Of a DNA stretch of 64,000 nt, positions 18,357-27,363 are shown one piece after another. The notes below the pieces were generated by a model. The model was not told the origin of the DNA. It ran no database searches and was given only the letters and a program-made list of their open reading frames with translations. The translations under genes were made by a program, and so were the position numbers. Each line of letters starts with the position of its first letter. Positions within the stretch are counted from its first letter, which is position 1. This DNA comes from Parabacteroides faecalis (GTDB taxonomy: Bacteria; Bacteroidota; Bacteroidia; Bacteroidales; Tannerellaceae): NCBI RefSeq assembly GCF_022809355.1, contig NZ_JAKZMM010000014.1, positions 1 to 64,000 of the forward strand, given 5' to 3'.

Positions 18357-18884
18357 ATGACATTACTACGAGACGACCTAATCCAACTAAGAGCCATTGA
18401 GCCGGAAGACTTGGAAGTATTATACCGATGGGAAAACAATGCAGACTTATGGGAAGTAGGCGATACATTAGCGCCCTTTTCCAAATATGTATTGCGGGAA
18501 TACATTGCTGAATCGTACCGGGATATTTATGACCTGAAGCAACTGCGGCTCATCATTGAGCACCAGAAAGACCAGAAAGCTGCCGGTATGATGGATCTCT
18601 TCAATTTCGATCCGTATCATAGTCGGGCTGCCATGGGCATGTTGATTGATCCCGATTACCAGCATCAAGGAATAGGAAGAAGAGCACTCAACCTGATGTT
18701 GGAATATAGCTTTTCATTCTTGAAGCTACATCAATTATATGTACACATTCCGGCACACAACAAAGCCAGTCTGCAATTATTCCTGACAAGCGGATTTAGC
18801 ATTCAAGGAACCCTTAAAGACTGGCTGCATACAACAGAAGGATACAAAGACGTCTTGGTCTTGCAACGGATCAACGCAAGGTAA
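18357..18884 (+). CDS. GNAT family N-acetyltransferase (RimJ/RimL-like)
   Basis: This 175-residue protein has the GNAT fold. LLRDDLIQLRAIEPEDLEVLY is the usual start of the RimJ/RimL-type branch, DPDYQHQGIGRRAL is the acetyl-CoA loop (Q-x-x-G-x-G/A), and VHIPAHNKASLQLFLTSGF is the C-terminal signature. I use ATG 18357, since earlier starts overlap the preceding gene. It is the last gene of the recR operon and converges on yqgE with only 7 bp between stops. The acceptor substrate is unknown. Confidence 0.9.
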   Translation: MTLLRDDLIQLRAIEPEDLEVLYRWENNADLWEVGDTLAPFSKYVLREYIAESYRDIYDLKQLRLIIEHQKDQKAAGMMDLFNFDPYHSRAAMGMLIDPDYQHQGIGRRALNLMLEYSFSFLKLHQLYVHIPAHNKASLQLFLTSGFSIQGTLKDWLHTTEGYKDVLVLQRINAR

Positions 18885-18891
18885 AAAGTTA

Positions 18892-19491
18892 TCAATTCAA
18901 GAACGGGTCTTTCGGAAATTGAATCCAAGGCTTGTACTGTTCTCCTAAATTGACAACAGTATATTTCCAGAATGCTTCACCGGCATCTTCAAATACCCGC
19001 TGATCGTCGGAATGTCCTACGGCCCAAGAGTTAGCCTTGATTTCATCCTTCAACTGTCCTTTTCCCCAACCGGAATATCCGATGAAGAACTTCACCTTAT
19101 CCGCAAAGTTATGTTCTGAAAGCATATAATCCCGCAACGCATCAAAGTCGCCATCAAAATAAAGGTGATCGTTAATAGGAAATGAATTCGGAATAACCGC
19201 ATTGCCCAATGAATGAACAAAGAACAAACGGTTCGAAGCAACAGGACCACCCAGGTAAATTGGGGTTTCCGGCAGATGTTCAAGTTCAGGAAACAGCATA
19301 TTGATAGTCAGTTCCGTCTTTTTATTCAGGATGAATCCCATTGATCCTGTATCTCCTGAATGCTCGACCAACAAGACAACCGAACGCTGGAAATAGGCGT
19401 CACGCAAGAAAGGTTCCGAAATCAACAAACGACCAGGTTGAGGATGCAAATCATTGTGGACGACTTTAAATATGTCATTATTAGAGATCAT
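18892..19491 (-). CDS. YqgE/AlgH family protein
   Basis: This 199-residue protein of the UPF0301 (YqgE/AlgH) family shows PGRLLISEPFLRDAYFQRSV and LLVEHSGDTGSMGFILNK at the N-terminus and YSGWGKGQLKDEIKANSW at the C-terminus. These cover the family's conserved blocks, and the length is normal. The molecular function is not established in the family. It is monocistronic and convergent with the GNAT gene. A TATATTTG element at 19554-19561 on the minus strand is a plausible -7 box. Confidence 0.93.
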   Translation of the reverse strand: MISNNDIFKVVHNDLHPQPGRLLISEPFLRDAYFQRSVVLLVEHSGDTGSMGFILNKKTELTINMLFPELEHLPETPIYLGGPVASNRLFFVHSLGNAVIPNSFPINDHLYFDGDFDALRDYMLSEHNFADKVKFFIGYSGWGKGQLKDEIKANSWAVGHSDDQRVFEDAGEAFWKYTVVNLGEQYKPWIQFPKDPFLN

Positions 19492-19606
19492 TCGCTTCAG
19501 TATTTGATATCATTTATTTCTTGCTACAAGATAAGGCGAATAAACGACTATTACAAATATATTGAAGCGAATTTCTAAAAAAACATGAAAATAGGTAATT
19601 GAGCTC

Positions 19607-20815
19607 CTATTCTTTCTTGAATTGCTTGATCAAGATGGACGGATTCACCCGCAAATAAGCTCCGGCAGAGAAGCTGTAGCTCATCGGTCTGATACTCCAG
19701 TCTTCGCCTAATGCAGCCCGGCGGTATTGCTTGTGCAAATAGAAATCAGCATCAGCTCCCAATGTGATTCCTGCTCCTAACCGACGGGCATATTCCAAGC
19801 CCAAGCAAAACATCCCTGTTGAATCAAACATTGTTCCCGGTTCATCAACAGACATAGTATTAAAGAATGGATTGGCCAACAACGGAACATAGGAGTTATT
19901 TGTCCACCACGCAGCCTTAACACGCAAGTCTTTCAGATCAGTATAAGCTTTCAGATAATATCCTTTTCCCCAGTTCAAAACTGTTTCATGCCAGGAATAG
20001 ACAAAATCGGCTTCCACTCCTACCCGTTTGACAACCGGATGCGGAAGATTCCAATAAGCGCCGGCACCTATCGCTCCACATAGATATGTCTGAACTGAAT
20101 TCACATGAATCGTATCAATCTCACCTCCTCGATGCTGTACCATAACTTGCAAAGGCATATAGGCATGAAACGGACTTTCTTCTTCATTCAGCTTAAGCCG
20201 TGATGACAAACCAAGCAGGAAAGCTTCCTGATGTACATCATTACGGAAGATAAAACTTTGCCAATCCAACCATACATCCAGATCAAAATGACGAGACGAG
20301 AAAAGAACCTGCAAACCAGCTTCCGGATCGGCTGTCAAGTTTAATTCCGAACTGTACAAAGGCTCTACCAGCCGATGATTACTCTTTCCATAAATATCAC
20401 CAAACACAAGCGACCATTTTCCTAAATCAACTTGCGCCCGCAACCACGGCAAAGCATGAAATCCTTTCTGATACGTCTGACTGTCCCATTCTGCAATACC
20501 TTGATAAGCCGTATAAGGATAATTGAATGCGCCCCAATAATGTAATAAATGAGCACCTAATTCCAACTTAACATTTGGTAAAGGATAATACACCATCTTC
20601 GGTTGCAACCAGAAACCGGGTAACGAATAGCCTTTCTGCAATTTACCATCGTATTCATTGTCCTTGAAGTAAGTAATATTATCTACTTCTACCAGCCATT
20701 TTCCCTGATTCATTGAGTCAATCTTCGTTTCCGAACGATACAGCTTTGCATCAAGCTGTGCTCCTACCGTACAGGCTGCTCCTATCCAAACCAGCAAAAG
20801 AATCCATTTTCTCAT
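19607..20815 (-). CDS. Predicted outer-membrane beta-barrel protein
   Basis: This is a 402-residue secreted protein with a signal peptide (MRKWILLLVWIGAACTVGAQ, cleavage before LDAK). Many alternating amphipathic strands rich in Tyr, Trp and Phe end in short turns, as in outer-membrane barrels of Bacteroidetes. I recognise no named family. I place the start at the ATG at 20815 rather than at a GTG three codons earlier, because AAGGTGG just upstream could serve as the ribosome site. A TACATTTG -7 element lies 26 bp upstream. It could be a porin or an adhesin-like barrel. Confidence 0.75.
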   Translation of the reverse strand: MRKWILLLVWIGAACTVGAQLDAKLYRSETKIDSMNQGKWLVEVDNITYFKDNEYDGKLQKGYSLPGFWLQPKMVYYPLPNVKLELGAHLLHYWGAFNYPYTAYQGIAEWDSQTYQKGFHALPWLRAQVDLGKWSLVFGDIYGKSNHRLVEPLYSSELNLTADPEAGLQVLFSSRHFDLDVWLDWQSFIFRNDVHQEAFLLGLSSRLKLNEEESPFHAYMPLQVMVQHRGGEIDTIHVNSVQTYLCGAIGAGAYWNLPHPVVKRVGVEADFVYSWHETVLNWGKGYYLKAYTDLKDLRVKAAWWTNNSYVPLLANPFFNTMSVDEPGTMFDSTGMFCLGLEYARRLGAGITLGADADFYLHKQYRRAALGEDWSIRPMSYSFSAGAYLRVNPSILIKQFKKE

Positions 20816-20840
20816 TGTTTCCACCTTATTTTTCCGGCTG

Positions 20841-20848
20841 CAAATGTA
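20841..20848 (-). promoter_or_regulatory. -7 element for the beta-barrel gene
   Basis: TACATTTG on the minus strand fits TAnnTTTG, 26 bp from the chosen start codon. No clear -33 element is visible. Confidence 0.5.
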
Positions 20849-20914
20849 AAAAAAGAATCCGAACCTATCCGTAAAGCAGGCATACCAAATGAAAGAGGCA
20901 TAAAATATACTTCA

Positions 20915-21136
20915 AAAAACGTGCAAAATCCAAGAAAGAGGTCTTTCCCACACTTTGCACGTCTGCGAGAAGCGATTTAGGGGTCTTTCTTGCACTCTGC
21001 AAGTCGTACAAAACCCAAGAAAGAGGTCTTTCTCACACTTTGCACATCTGCGAGAAACGATTTAGAGGTCTTTCCCGCACTCTGCAAGTCGTGTAAAGCC
21101 AAAGAAAGAGGTCTTTCTCGCATTTTGCACGTTTTT
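20915..21136. repeat. Array C: 42.5-bp period repeats enclosed by a 14-bp inverted repeat
   Basis: GTCTTTC recurs at 20941, 20983, 21026, 21068 and 21111, a spacing of 42, 43, 42 and 43 bp. Two half-units alternate, giving an 85-bp higher-order period. One half carries GAAAGAGGTCTTTC next to TTTGCAC and the other carries GCGATTTAGRGGTCTTTC next to TGCACTCTGCAAG. The whole array is closed by a perfect 14-bp inverted repeat (20915-20928 and 21123-21136, core ACGTGCAAAA). It fills the gap between the tamB stop and the beta-barrel gene promoter. No T-run follows, so it is not a plain terminator. Confidence 0.85.
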
Positions 21137-21147
21137 CGGAATACTTT

Positions 21148-24100
21148 TTAGCGGACAGAATCTTTAGGTACAACCGGTGCAGACACAGAATCGGCAGGCA
21201 ACGGAGGAGGTAACAGACGACGCCGGCGCTGGAACAACTCCGAGAAGCGCGTAAAGTCTTTCTTGAACATGATACCCACACCTTGTGTCGTAAGGGCTTG
21301 TTTCAAATACTGATACATGTCGTTGGCGTGATTGTAAGCCTTCAGGCGAATCTCGCCGCTTCGGGTCAGCTTATATTCCAGGTCAAACTCACCGATAATA
21401 GCATTCTTTTGGGTCGGATTATTCTTATATCCGAAGTTACCGTTAAAGATAAGTCGGTTGTTAAGAAGCTGACTTGAAAGCAACATCTCGACTTCGGTAT
21501 CTGTAATGCCATCCTCACTGGCACGAATGTTCGTTCCGATCTGTACCTTGTCTGTTATATTATTCAGCAAGCTGGAAATCTGAGACGACAAAGCAGATGA
21601 AGCCACAGCTGTAAAATTGTTCGAGTTTTGTGCACCCGTATATTCGGGCGTATAGAATTTATTCAAAACCAAAAGATAGATAATCTGACGCGTCATCATA
21701 TCATCGGTATCGATCAAACTCTTCATCTGGCGTTCCAACTCTTCATTCGAACCGGGTAATTCAAGGTCAAACGAAATACTGGGCTGACGTAACATTCCGT
21801 TCAACTGTAGCACACAGTTGACTGGAACATTCGTTCGAGCACTTTCCAAAGCCAAGCTTTGATCAAGGTCGCTCAGATTAGCTGTTACATTATAAATAGC
21901 ATTGATGTCCAGATTGGCATTAAACGGGTCGCCATTGAAACTGATCATACTGCCATCCCGTATTTTAAAGTCCTTATGGATCAACTGCTGCAAACTGAAG
22001 TTGTAGTTACCGCTCTCTATTCCGAAATTACCAAAGATGCGGACATCCGAACGCGTACCGTATTGTATCTGCATACTTCCGCTTCCATAACCTTTGATAC
22101 GGTCGCCGGCATTCGGATCAATAATCAGCTCAATATTGGCATCAGGTGTAATATCCAATAGGAAGTTCATGCGCAAATCCGATCCTTCCTCACTGGCAAA
22201 CAACTCTCCAGCAATTGAATCACGCACGGCTTCTTCACGAAGCAAAGCCTCTTCGCGTAACTTCTTCTTATCAACGAAAGTGATGAAATCGTATTCTGAA
22301 GCTGTCGAATTACCCATAAAATTGAGATACACATGAGTATTGGGACGACTCTGCATATTGATATCGAAGTTCGTCACCTGTCCATTTCCATTAATCGCAG
22401 CCGTTCCTGTGCCATACACCTGACCATAAATCAGCGGATTCTGTTTTTCAGGGACATCATACATCAACATATTATTCGCCTGAACATTGACATGGTAATC
22501 GAAGTTCTTGAAATGAGCATGATTCACTCGTAAATCCACATGACCGGTATGATTAAACTTATCATAAAAGGCCAGATTACGTATCTGGATACTTGTTGTA
22601 TCCAAATGAATGGAATCCGAGAATGTATAATAAGTATTTAAGAAACCAATGCCCATACCACCATCAGCCACATAAGCATCTCCTACCACATTCAAGGCCT
22701 TAAATGGACCAAAAAGATGGATTTTTCCGAATCCCCGTCCTTTCACTTGCTGAACTATCTTCTCCATAAAAGGCTGTAAGAAGGCAATATTAATGTCGTT
22801 AGCATCAAAATGTAAAGACAATCCAGGTTCCCGTTCTGGCGTCCGTACCGGATAGATATATCCACTTACATCAGTCCACGTTGAATCATTCTTATAGATA
22901 CTTCCCAACATCAAAATACCACGTTGTGCATCGTCCCATTCATTAAACAAATTGAGGCGACCTAACCGTACATCATTGAAAGAGAAATCAGGAATCACCA
23001 AATCCGTACTTAACATCCGACTGCTGTAAAGGTCACAAATATTAAACTGGCCGGTAGCTTTCCCGGTAAATTTGACATTCTCGATATTCAGGATATCAAA
23101 GATATATCCCAGTTCGAAGTTATTCAAATCCAATTTTAAGGTATCGGTTACATCTTGAGATACCGTACCATTCAAATGCACATATTGCGAACCACGTTCT
23201 ACTTCAAAATTATCGATACCAATTTTTCCTTTCCGCAAAGTCACGGATGAAGGGCGAACATACCAAGTCGTATCGTTAATCACTAGAGGTGTTTCATGCA
23301 AGGCTATTTCTGTTCTTAAGACCGGCTTGGAATCTGCAGCATCTTCTTCCGGCTCTTCCATCACAAAGCAAGTAGTAGCCGATAAGTCCACACTAAAACG
23401 CCGTTCTTTGTTGTTGTTCCACTTCACGAATGTATTCACACAATCATCCTTCGCATCCAAGTGTAAATCCAAATAATTCCGAAGACCTTTCGCATTATAT
23501 TGAGTAGCTTTCAAAGCCAAATCCATCTTCTCTCCCGGATTACTACAATGTACATAACCACCTTCAAAGTTGGAAGTTCCCAATTGGAACTGGGGTAAAT
23601 AGGCCTCGAAACGGAACTTATTATACGAGTTATTATAAGAACCGGCTATTCGCGCTGGTTGAATCATAGTGACCGGCAATTTCAATGTATGGCTTAAAGC
23701 CTCTGTATTCTCGATGGTCAACAATAAGGTAAAGTCATTCGCATCGAACTTCCCAGACATTTGTTTTGCATTAATCAATGCAGGAATATATCCTTTCAGG
23801 GTATTCATAAAGCTGGGCACAATTGTACCAAACGAATAAGCTCCTTTTACTTCTCCATTAATCAAATCGGAAGCAATCTTTAACTGACGCAATCCATTCT
23901 CCGTTCCCGCCTCGACCGACAACTTCTTCAAATAGAAACTATCTGGTTGTGTCTTAAACGACAAATCATCCACATCGATTCGTCCAACTACATTATCAAT
24001 ATTATTCCCGACAAAATCCGCATTCAGGGCAAACGAAATATCAGGTTCTTCAAATTTATCCAGTAAATGAAGTTTATCCGGCTTAAAGTGTTCCAGATCG

Positions 24101-25749
24101 ATAGACAGGTTTACCACCGTATTTTCTCGTTTGCTCTCTACAAGTCCATTTACCAATAACGATACATTCGGATCTTCAACTTGCAAACTTCCATCAAAAG
24201 CATTTCGTTTGAAGTTTCCAGCTAATCGGATATCTTGATATGTATAATCCTTATAGTCCAGTCTTTCTACATTCGCTTGAATATTTCCTGCGAAATGTCC
24301 ACCTTCCGGACGTTTGGCATCAATTTCGATTCCACATTTAGCCTTTCCCAGCCGAGATTTTTCTCCAAGCAGTTCTCCTAAATTCAATTCGTCTGTCAAA
24401 ACACGTCCTTTCAAGAACGCAGCTACTTTTTTCTCATGATTACGTCCAAAGATCAAATCCGTCTGCAAAGAACCAACTGCAGTTGATAACTTACCGTACG
24501 CCACCAGATTATCAAAGAAACCGGAAATTTCTCCTGAAAAATTGATTGTCCCTAACTTTACAAAAGGCGAAGGAAGCTGTACCCTATCCTTACTGAAGTT
24601 ATTCAACAAATCATTCAACCCAACAGTCGTTATGTACATCTTGCTGACTTGTCCATAGACATAAGCTTCCTGAGGATGAGTAATACCTTTCAAATCCATC
24701 TTTCCTACCAGAAGCATCTTTTTACCATAACGCAAAGTCAGATTCTTCAGACCAAAATGATTGATATGCCCATCTGCCTGGGCATAGATTTCAATAGAAT
24801 CCGTAAAATTCCGAAAAGCAGGAACAAATGCCGATAAATCTTGGAGACGAACATGAGAGGGAGCAATCCGTAAAGACAGATCTGCCTTATCAATAAAATT
24901 AGAAGCAGTACTATCTACTTCCGTCAAATCCACCTTAGCTTCTGATATCCGCAAATCAGTTTGAGGCAAAGCGATCTTAAAATCCTTCACATGAATGCTG
25001 TCTGAATTTCCTACGACTGATAACGAAAGTCGATCCAACGAAAAACCGGAACCTTCGGTTAAAGACAGCTTCTTTATTTGCGCATGAATACTATCTTTCC
25101 TCAATGCCTTTAATGAGATCTTGGCACTCAAATCACGAACATCTACATGCTTGGCATTAAATTTCCCGGGAGTCGTAGGAACGTCTTCCACGTCATAGCT
25201 AAAATGTCCCTGACGAATCAGGACTGTATTAAACCGCAAGTCGATATCCAATTTCTTTTTGGGCAGCGTGTCTTTTGAAGCAAAAGCATCTATCACAAAC
25301 TTTAAATTCAACGGATCTGAAGCTGTCTTTTTACTTAAATGAACATGCGGACCAAACAACCGAACTGTATTGAAAGTCAGTCGTCCCTCAAACAAAGGTA
25401 AAATATCAAACCCGGCAGCCACATGATTGGCCTTAAACAGTACCTTTCCTTGTTGATCTTCCAAATATAAACCTTCCAGCACCAATCGATTGAACCACTC
25501 TATATCTACGCGTTCGATCTTCACGGGCACGCCCAAACGATGAGACAATTCTTGCGTTGCCGTCGTTGCAATTTCTTTCTGCACAAACGGAATATTGACC
25601 AAAAGGCTTGGCACTACATAAAGAATCCAAACCAGCGAGAGCAAAAATATTACTATGTATTTTAGTCCTTTAATAACGCCTCCGATTAAATTTAAGGACA
25701 AAAATAAAACAATATCGCGATAGATTTCGTTATTTTGCAAAAAAAACAA
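21148..25749 (-). CDS. tamB: TamB-like translocation/assembly module protein
   Basis: This protein of about 1,500 residues has one N-terminal membrane anchor (GLKYIVIFLLSLVWILYVV), a very long beta-rich AsmA/TamB-like body, and a C-terminal TamB (DUF490) domain including PITPDANIELIIDPNAGDR-like and QLNGMLRQPSISFDLELPGS blocks. TamB-like proteins span the periplasm and help outer-membrane assembly or lipid transport. The frame is open to a TTG at 25749, inside the tsaD leader, but there is no ATG before the membrane segment. A more convincing start is an ATT at 25672-25674, since GGAGG lies 4 bp before it and translation begins IKGLKYIVIF there. The N-terminus therefore needs experimental data. 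The gene is divergent from tsaD. Confidence 0.9.
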   Translation of the reverse strand: MFFLQNNEIYRDIVLFLSLNLIGGVIKGLKYIVIFLLSLVWILYVVPSLLVNIPFVQKEIATTATQELSHRLGVPVKIERVDIEWFNRLVLEGLYLEDQQGKVLFKANHVAAGFDILPLFEGRLTFNTVRLFGPHVHLSKKTASDPLNLKFVIDAFASKDTLPKKKLDIDLRFNTVLIRQGHFSYDVEDVPTTPGKFNAKHVDVRDLSAKISLKALRKDSIHAQIKKLSLTEGSGFSLDRLSLSVVGNSDSIHVKDFKIALPQTDLRISEAKVDLTEVDSTASNFIDKADLSLRIAPSHVRLQDLSAFVPAFRNFTDSIEIYAQADGHINHFGLKNLTLRYGKKMLLVGKMDLKGITHPQEAYVYGQVSKMYITTVGLNDLLNNFSKDRVQLPSPFVKLGTINFSGEISGFFDNLVAYGKLSTAVGSLQTDLIFGRNHEKKVAAFLKGRVLTDELNLGELLGEKSRLGKAKCGIEIDAKRPEGGHFAGNIQANVERLDYKDYTYQDIRLAGNFKRNAFDGSLQVEDPNVSLLVNGLVESKRENTVVNLSIDLEHFKPDKLHLLDKFEEPDISFALNADFVGNNIDNVVGRIDVDDLSFKTQPDSFYLKKLSVEAGTENGLRQLKIASDLINGEVKGAYSFGTIVPSFMNTLKGYIPALINAKQMSGKFDANDFTLLLTIENTEALSHTLKLPVTMIQPARIAGSYNNSYNKFRFEAYLPQFQLGTSNFEGGYVHCSNPGEKMDLALKATQYNAKGLRNYLDLHLDAKDDCVNTFVKWNNNKERRFSVDLSATTCFVMEEPEEDAADSKPVLRTEIALHETPLVINDTTWYVRPSSVTLRKGKIGIDNFEVERGSQYVHLNGTVSQDVTDTLKLDLNNFELGYIFDILNIENVKFTGKATGQFNICDLYSSRMLSTDLVIPDFSFNDVRLGRLNLFNEWDDAQRGILMLGSIYKNDSTWTDVSGYIYPVRTPEREPGLSLHFDANDINIAFLQPFMEKIVQQVKGRGFGKIHLFGPFKALNVVGDAYVADGGMGIGFLNTYYTFSDSIHLDTTSIQIRNLAFYDKFNHTGHVDLRVNHAHFKNFDYHVNVQANNMLMYDVPEKQNPLIYGQVYGTGTAAINGNGQVTNFDINMQSRPNTHVYLNFMGNSTASEYDFITFVDKKKLREEALLREEAVRDSIAGELFASEEGSDLRMNFLLDITPDANIELIIDPNAGDRIKGYGSGSMQIQYGTRSDVRIFGNFGIESGNYNFSLQQLIHKDFKIRDGSMISFNGDPFNANLDINAIYNVTANLSDLDQSLALESARTNVPVNCVLQLNGMLRQPSISFDLELPGSNEELERQMKSLIDTDDMMTRQIIYLLVLNKFYTPEYTGAQNSNNFTAVASSALSSQISSLLNNITDKVQIGTNIRASEDGITDTEVEMLLSSQLLNNRLIFNGNFGYKNNPTQKNAIIGEFDLEYKLTRSGEIRLKAYNHANDMYQYLKQALTTQGVGIMFKKDFTRFSELFQRRRRLLPPPLPADSVSAPVVPKDSVR

Positions 25750-25755
25750 GAGAAT

Positions 25756-26775
25756 ATGAGTATAACAATTCTTGGTATCGAATCTTCATGTGACGATACC
25801 TCTTCTTCTGTCATTCGAGACGGTGTTATGTTATCTAACGTAATTGCCAGTCAGGCCGTACATGAAGCATACGGTGGTGTAGTTCCGGAATTAGCCTCGC
25901 GTGCCCACCAACAAAATATTATTCCCGTTGTTTCGGAAGCGATCAAAAGAGCAGGTATAGATAAATCTCAAATTGATGCTATAGCTTTTACCCGTGGTCC
26001 AGGATTAATGGGATCTCTTTTGGTTGGAACCTCATTTGCCAAAGGTTTCTCTGCCGCGTTAGGTATTCCGATGATTGAGGTAAACCACCTGCAGGCACAT
26101 GTTTTAGCCCATTTCATTAAAGAAAGTGAAGATGATAATCATGCTCCTTCTTTTCCTTTTTTATGTCTGCTTGTATCGGGAGGAAATTCTCAGATTATCA
26201 AAGTAAACGCTTACAATGACATGGAAGTCATCGGACAAACCATTGATGATGCCGCCGGTGAAGCTTTCGATAAATGTGCCAAGGTAATGGGACTTGGATA
26301 CCCAGGAGGTCCGATTGTCAACCGGCTTGCCAACGAAGGGAATCCAAAAGCCTTTACTTTCAGTAAACCGCATATTCCGGGTTACAATTATAGTTTCAGC
26401 GGACTAAAAACGTCATTCCTCTATACGCTAAGAGATGAATTGCAGAAAGATCCGGACTTTATTGAAAAGAACAAAAAGGATTTATGTGCTTCTCTTCAAG
26501 CAACCGTTATCGACATCCTCATGCATAAACTAAGGATGGCAGCCAAAAATTTAAACATCAAAGAAGTAGCTGTTGCTGGTGGCGTTTCAGCCAATTCAGG
26601 TTTGAGAGATGCCTTCCTTGATCATGCGAAACGATATGGTTGGAAAGTACACATTCCCAAGTTCTCTTTTACAACCGACAATGCAGCCATGGTTGCTATT
26701 ACAGGATATTATAAATACATGGACAAAGAATTTTGTCCGATGGATGCCGCTCCATTTTCAAGAGTACAAATATGA
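25756..26775 (+). CDS. tsaD: tRNA N6-adenosine threonylcarbamoyltransferase TsaD
   Basis: This 339-residue enzyme of t6A synthesis transfers the threonylcarbamoyl group to A37 of ANN-decoding tRNAs, with TsaB and TsaE. Hallmarks are GIESSCDDTS at the N-terminus, the iron-binding His 111 and His 115 in VNHLQAHVLAH, GGNSQ, and AVAGGVSAN. I start at ATG 25756 (MSITILGIESS), after a short AAGAGAAT leader. An upstream in-frame start would add seven Lys-rich residues. It overlaps pncC by 4 bp (ATGA), so the two are translationally coupled. Confidence 0.97.
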   Translation: MSITILGIESSCDDTSSSVIRDGVMLSNVIASQAVHEAYGGVVPELASRAHQQNIIPVVSEAIKRAGIDKSQIDAIAFTRGPGLMGSLLVGTSFAKGFSAALGIPMIEVNHLQAHVLAHFIKESEDDNHAPSFPFLCLLVSGGNSQIIKVNAYNDMEVIGQTIDDAAGEAFDKCAKVMGLGYPGGPIVNRLANEGNPKAFTFSKPHIPGYNYSFSGLKTSFLYTLRDELQKDPDFIEKNKKDLCASLQATVIDILMHKLRMAAKNLNIKEVAVAGGVSANSGLRDAFLDHAKRYGWKVHIPKFSFTTDNAAMVAITGYYKYMDKEFCPMDAAPFSRVQI

Positions 26776-27251
26776 TTGTAGAAGAATTAGCCATATTGCT
26801 TCAGAAACATCAACTCTCAATGGGAACAGCAGAGAGCTGTACTGGTGGGAAAATTGCTCACAAGATAACGAGCCAGGCTGGAAGCTCTGCTTATTTCAAA
26901 GGAGGAATCGTTTCGTATTGCAATGAAGTGAAACAACAGGTCTTGGGTGTTTCAGCTGCCGATCTGGAAAAGTTTGGAGCTGTAAGTCGTCCTGTCGTCG
27001 AACAAATGGCATTAGGCGCTATTCGTGTTTTAAACTGTGATTGCGCTGTTGCTACTTCAGGCATAGCAGGTCCAGGCGGAGCTGTTCCCGGAAAACCAGT
27101 AGGAACAGTTTGGATTGCAGCAGCCTATAAAAATCAGGTAGTAGCAGATTGCCATCATTTCCCCTTCGACAGAAGCGGAAACATCGAGGCAGCTGCCGAA
27201 ACAGCCCTTGTCAAACTTTTAGGGTTATTGGAAGAAAACGGAATCAAATGA
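26772..27251 (+). CDS. pncC: Nicotinamide-nucleotide amidohydrolase PncC (CinA C-terminal domain)
   Basis: This 159-residue stand-alone CinA C-terminal domain enzyme deamidates nicotinamide mononucleotide for NAD salvage. TAESCTGGKIAHKIT near residue 18, YFKGGIVSYCNEVKQ and the TSGIAGPGGAVPGKPVGTVW block are diagnostic. The start is the ATG at 26772, which overlaps the tsaD stop. A strong terminator follows 35 bp later. Confidence 0.94.
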   Translation: MIVEELAILLQKHQLSMGTAESCTGGKIAHKITSQAGSSAYFKGGIVSYCNEVKQQVLGVSAADLEKFGAVSRPVVEQMALGAIRVLNCDCAVATSGIAGPGGAVPGKPVGTVWIAAAYKNQVVADCHHFPFDRSGNIEAAAETALVKLLGLLEENGIK

Positions 27252-27285
27252 TATCCTTATTCAAATCATCATTCTGATCATCATT

Positions 27286-27332
27286 TTTTAAAACTCGTTG
27301 GAATCAATTTTAATTCCAACGAGTTTTAAAAA
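27286..27332. terminator. Bidirectional terminator between pncC and the M28 peptidase
   Basis: AAAACTCGTTGGAAT (27290-27304) and ATTCCAACGAGTTTT (27313-27327) form a perfect 15-bp stem with an 8-nt loop, flanked by T-rich and A-rich tails on both strands. Confidence 0.92.
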
Positions 27333-27363
27333 CGAATCTAACGAATTCTATTCAACCTTATTA

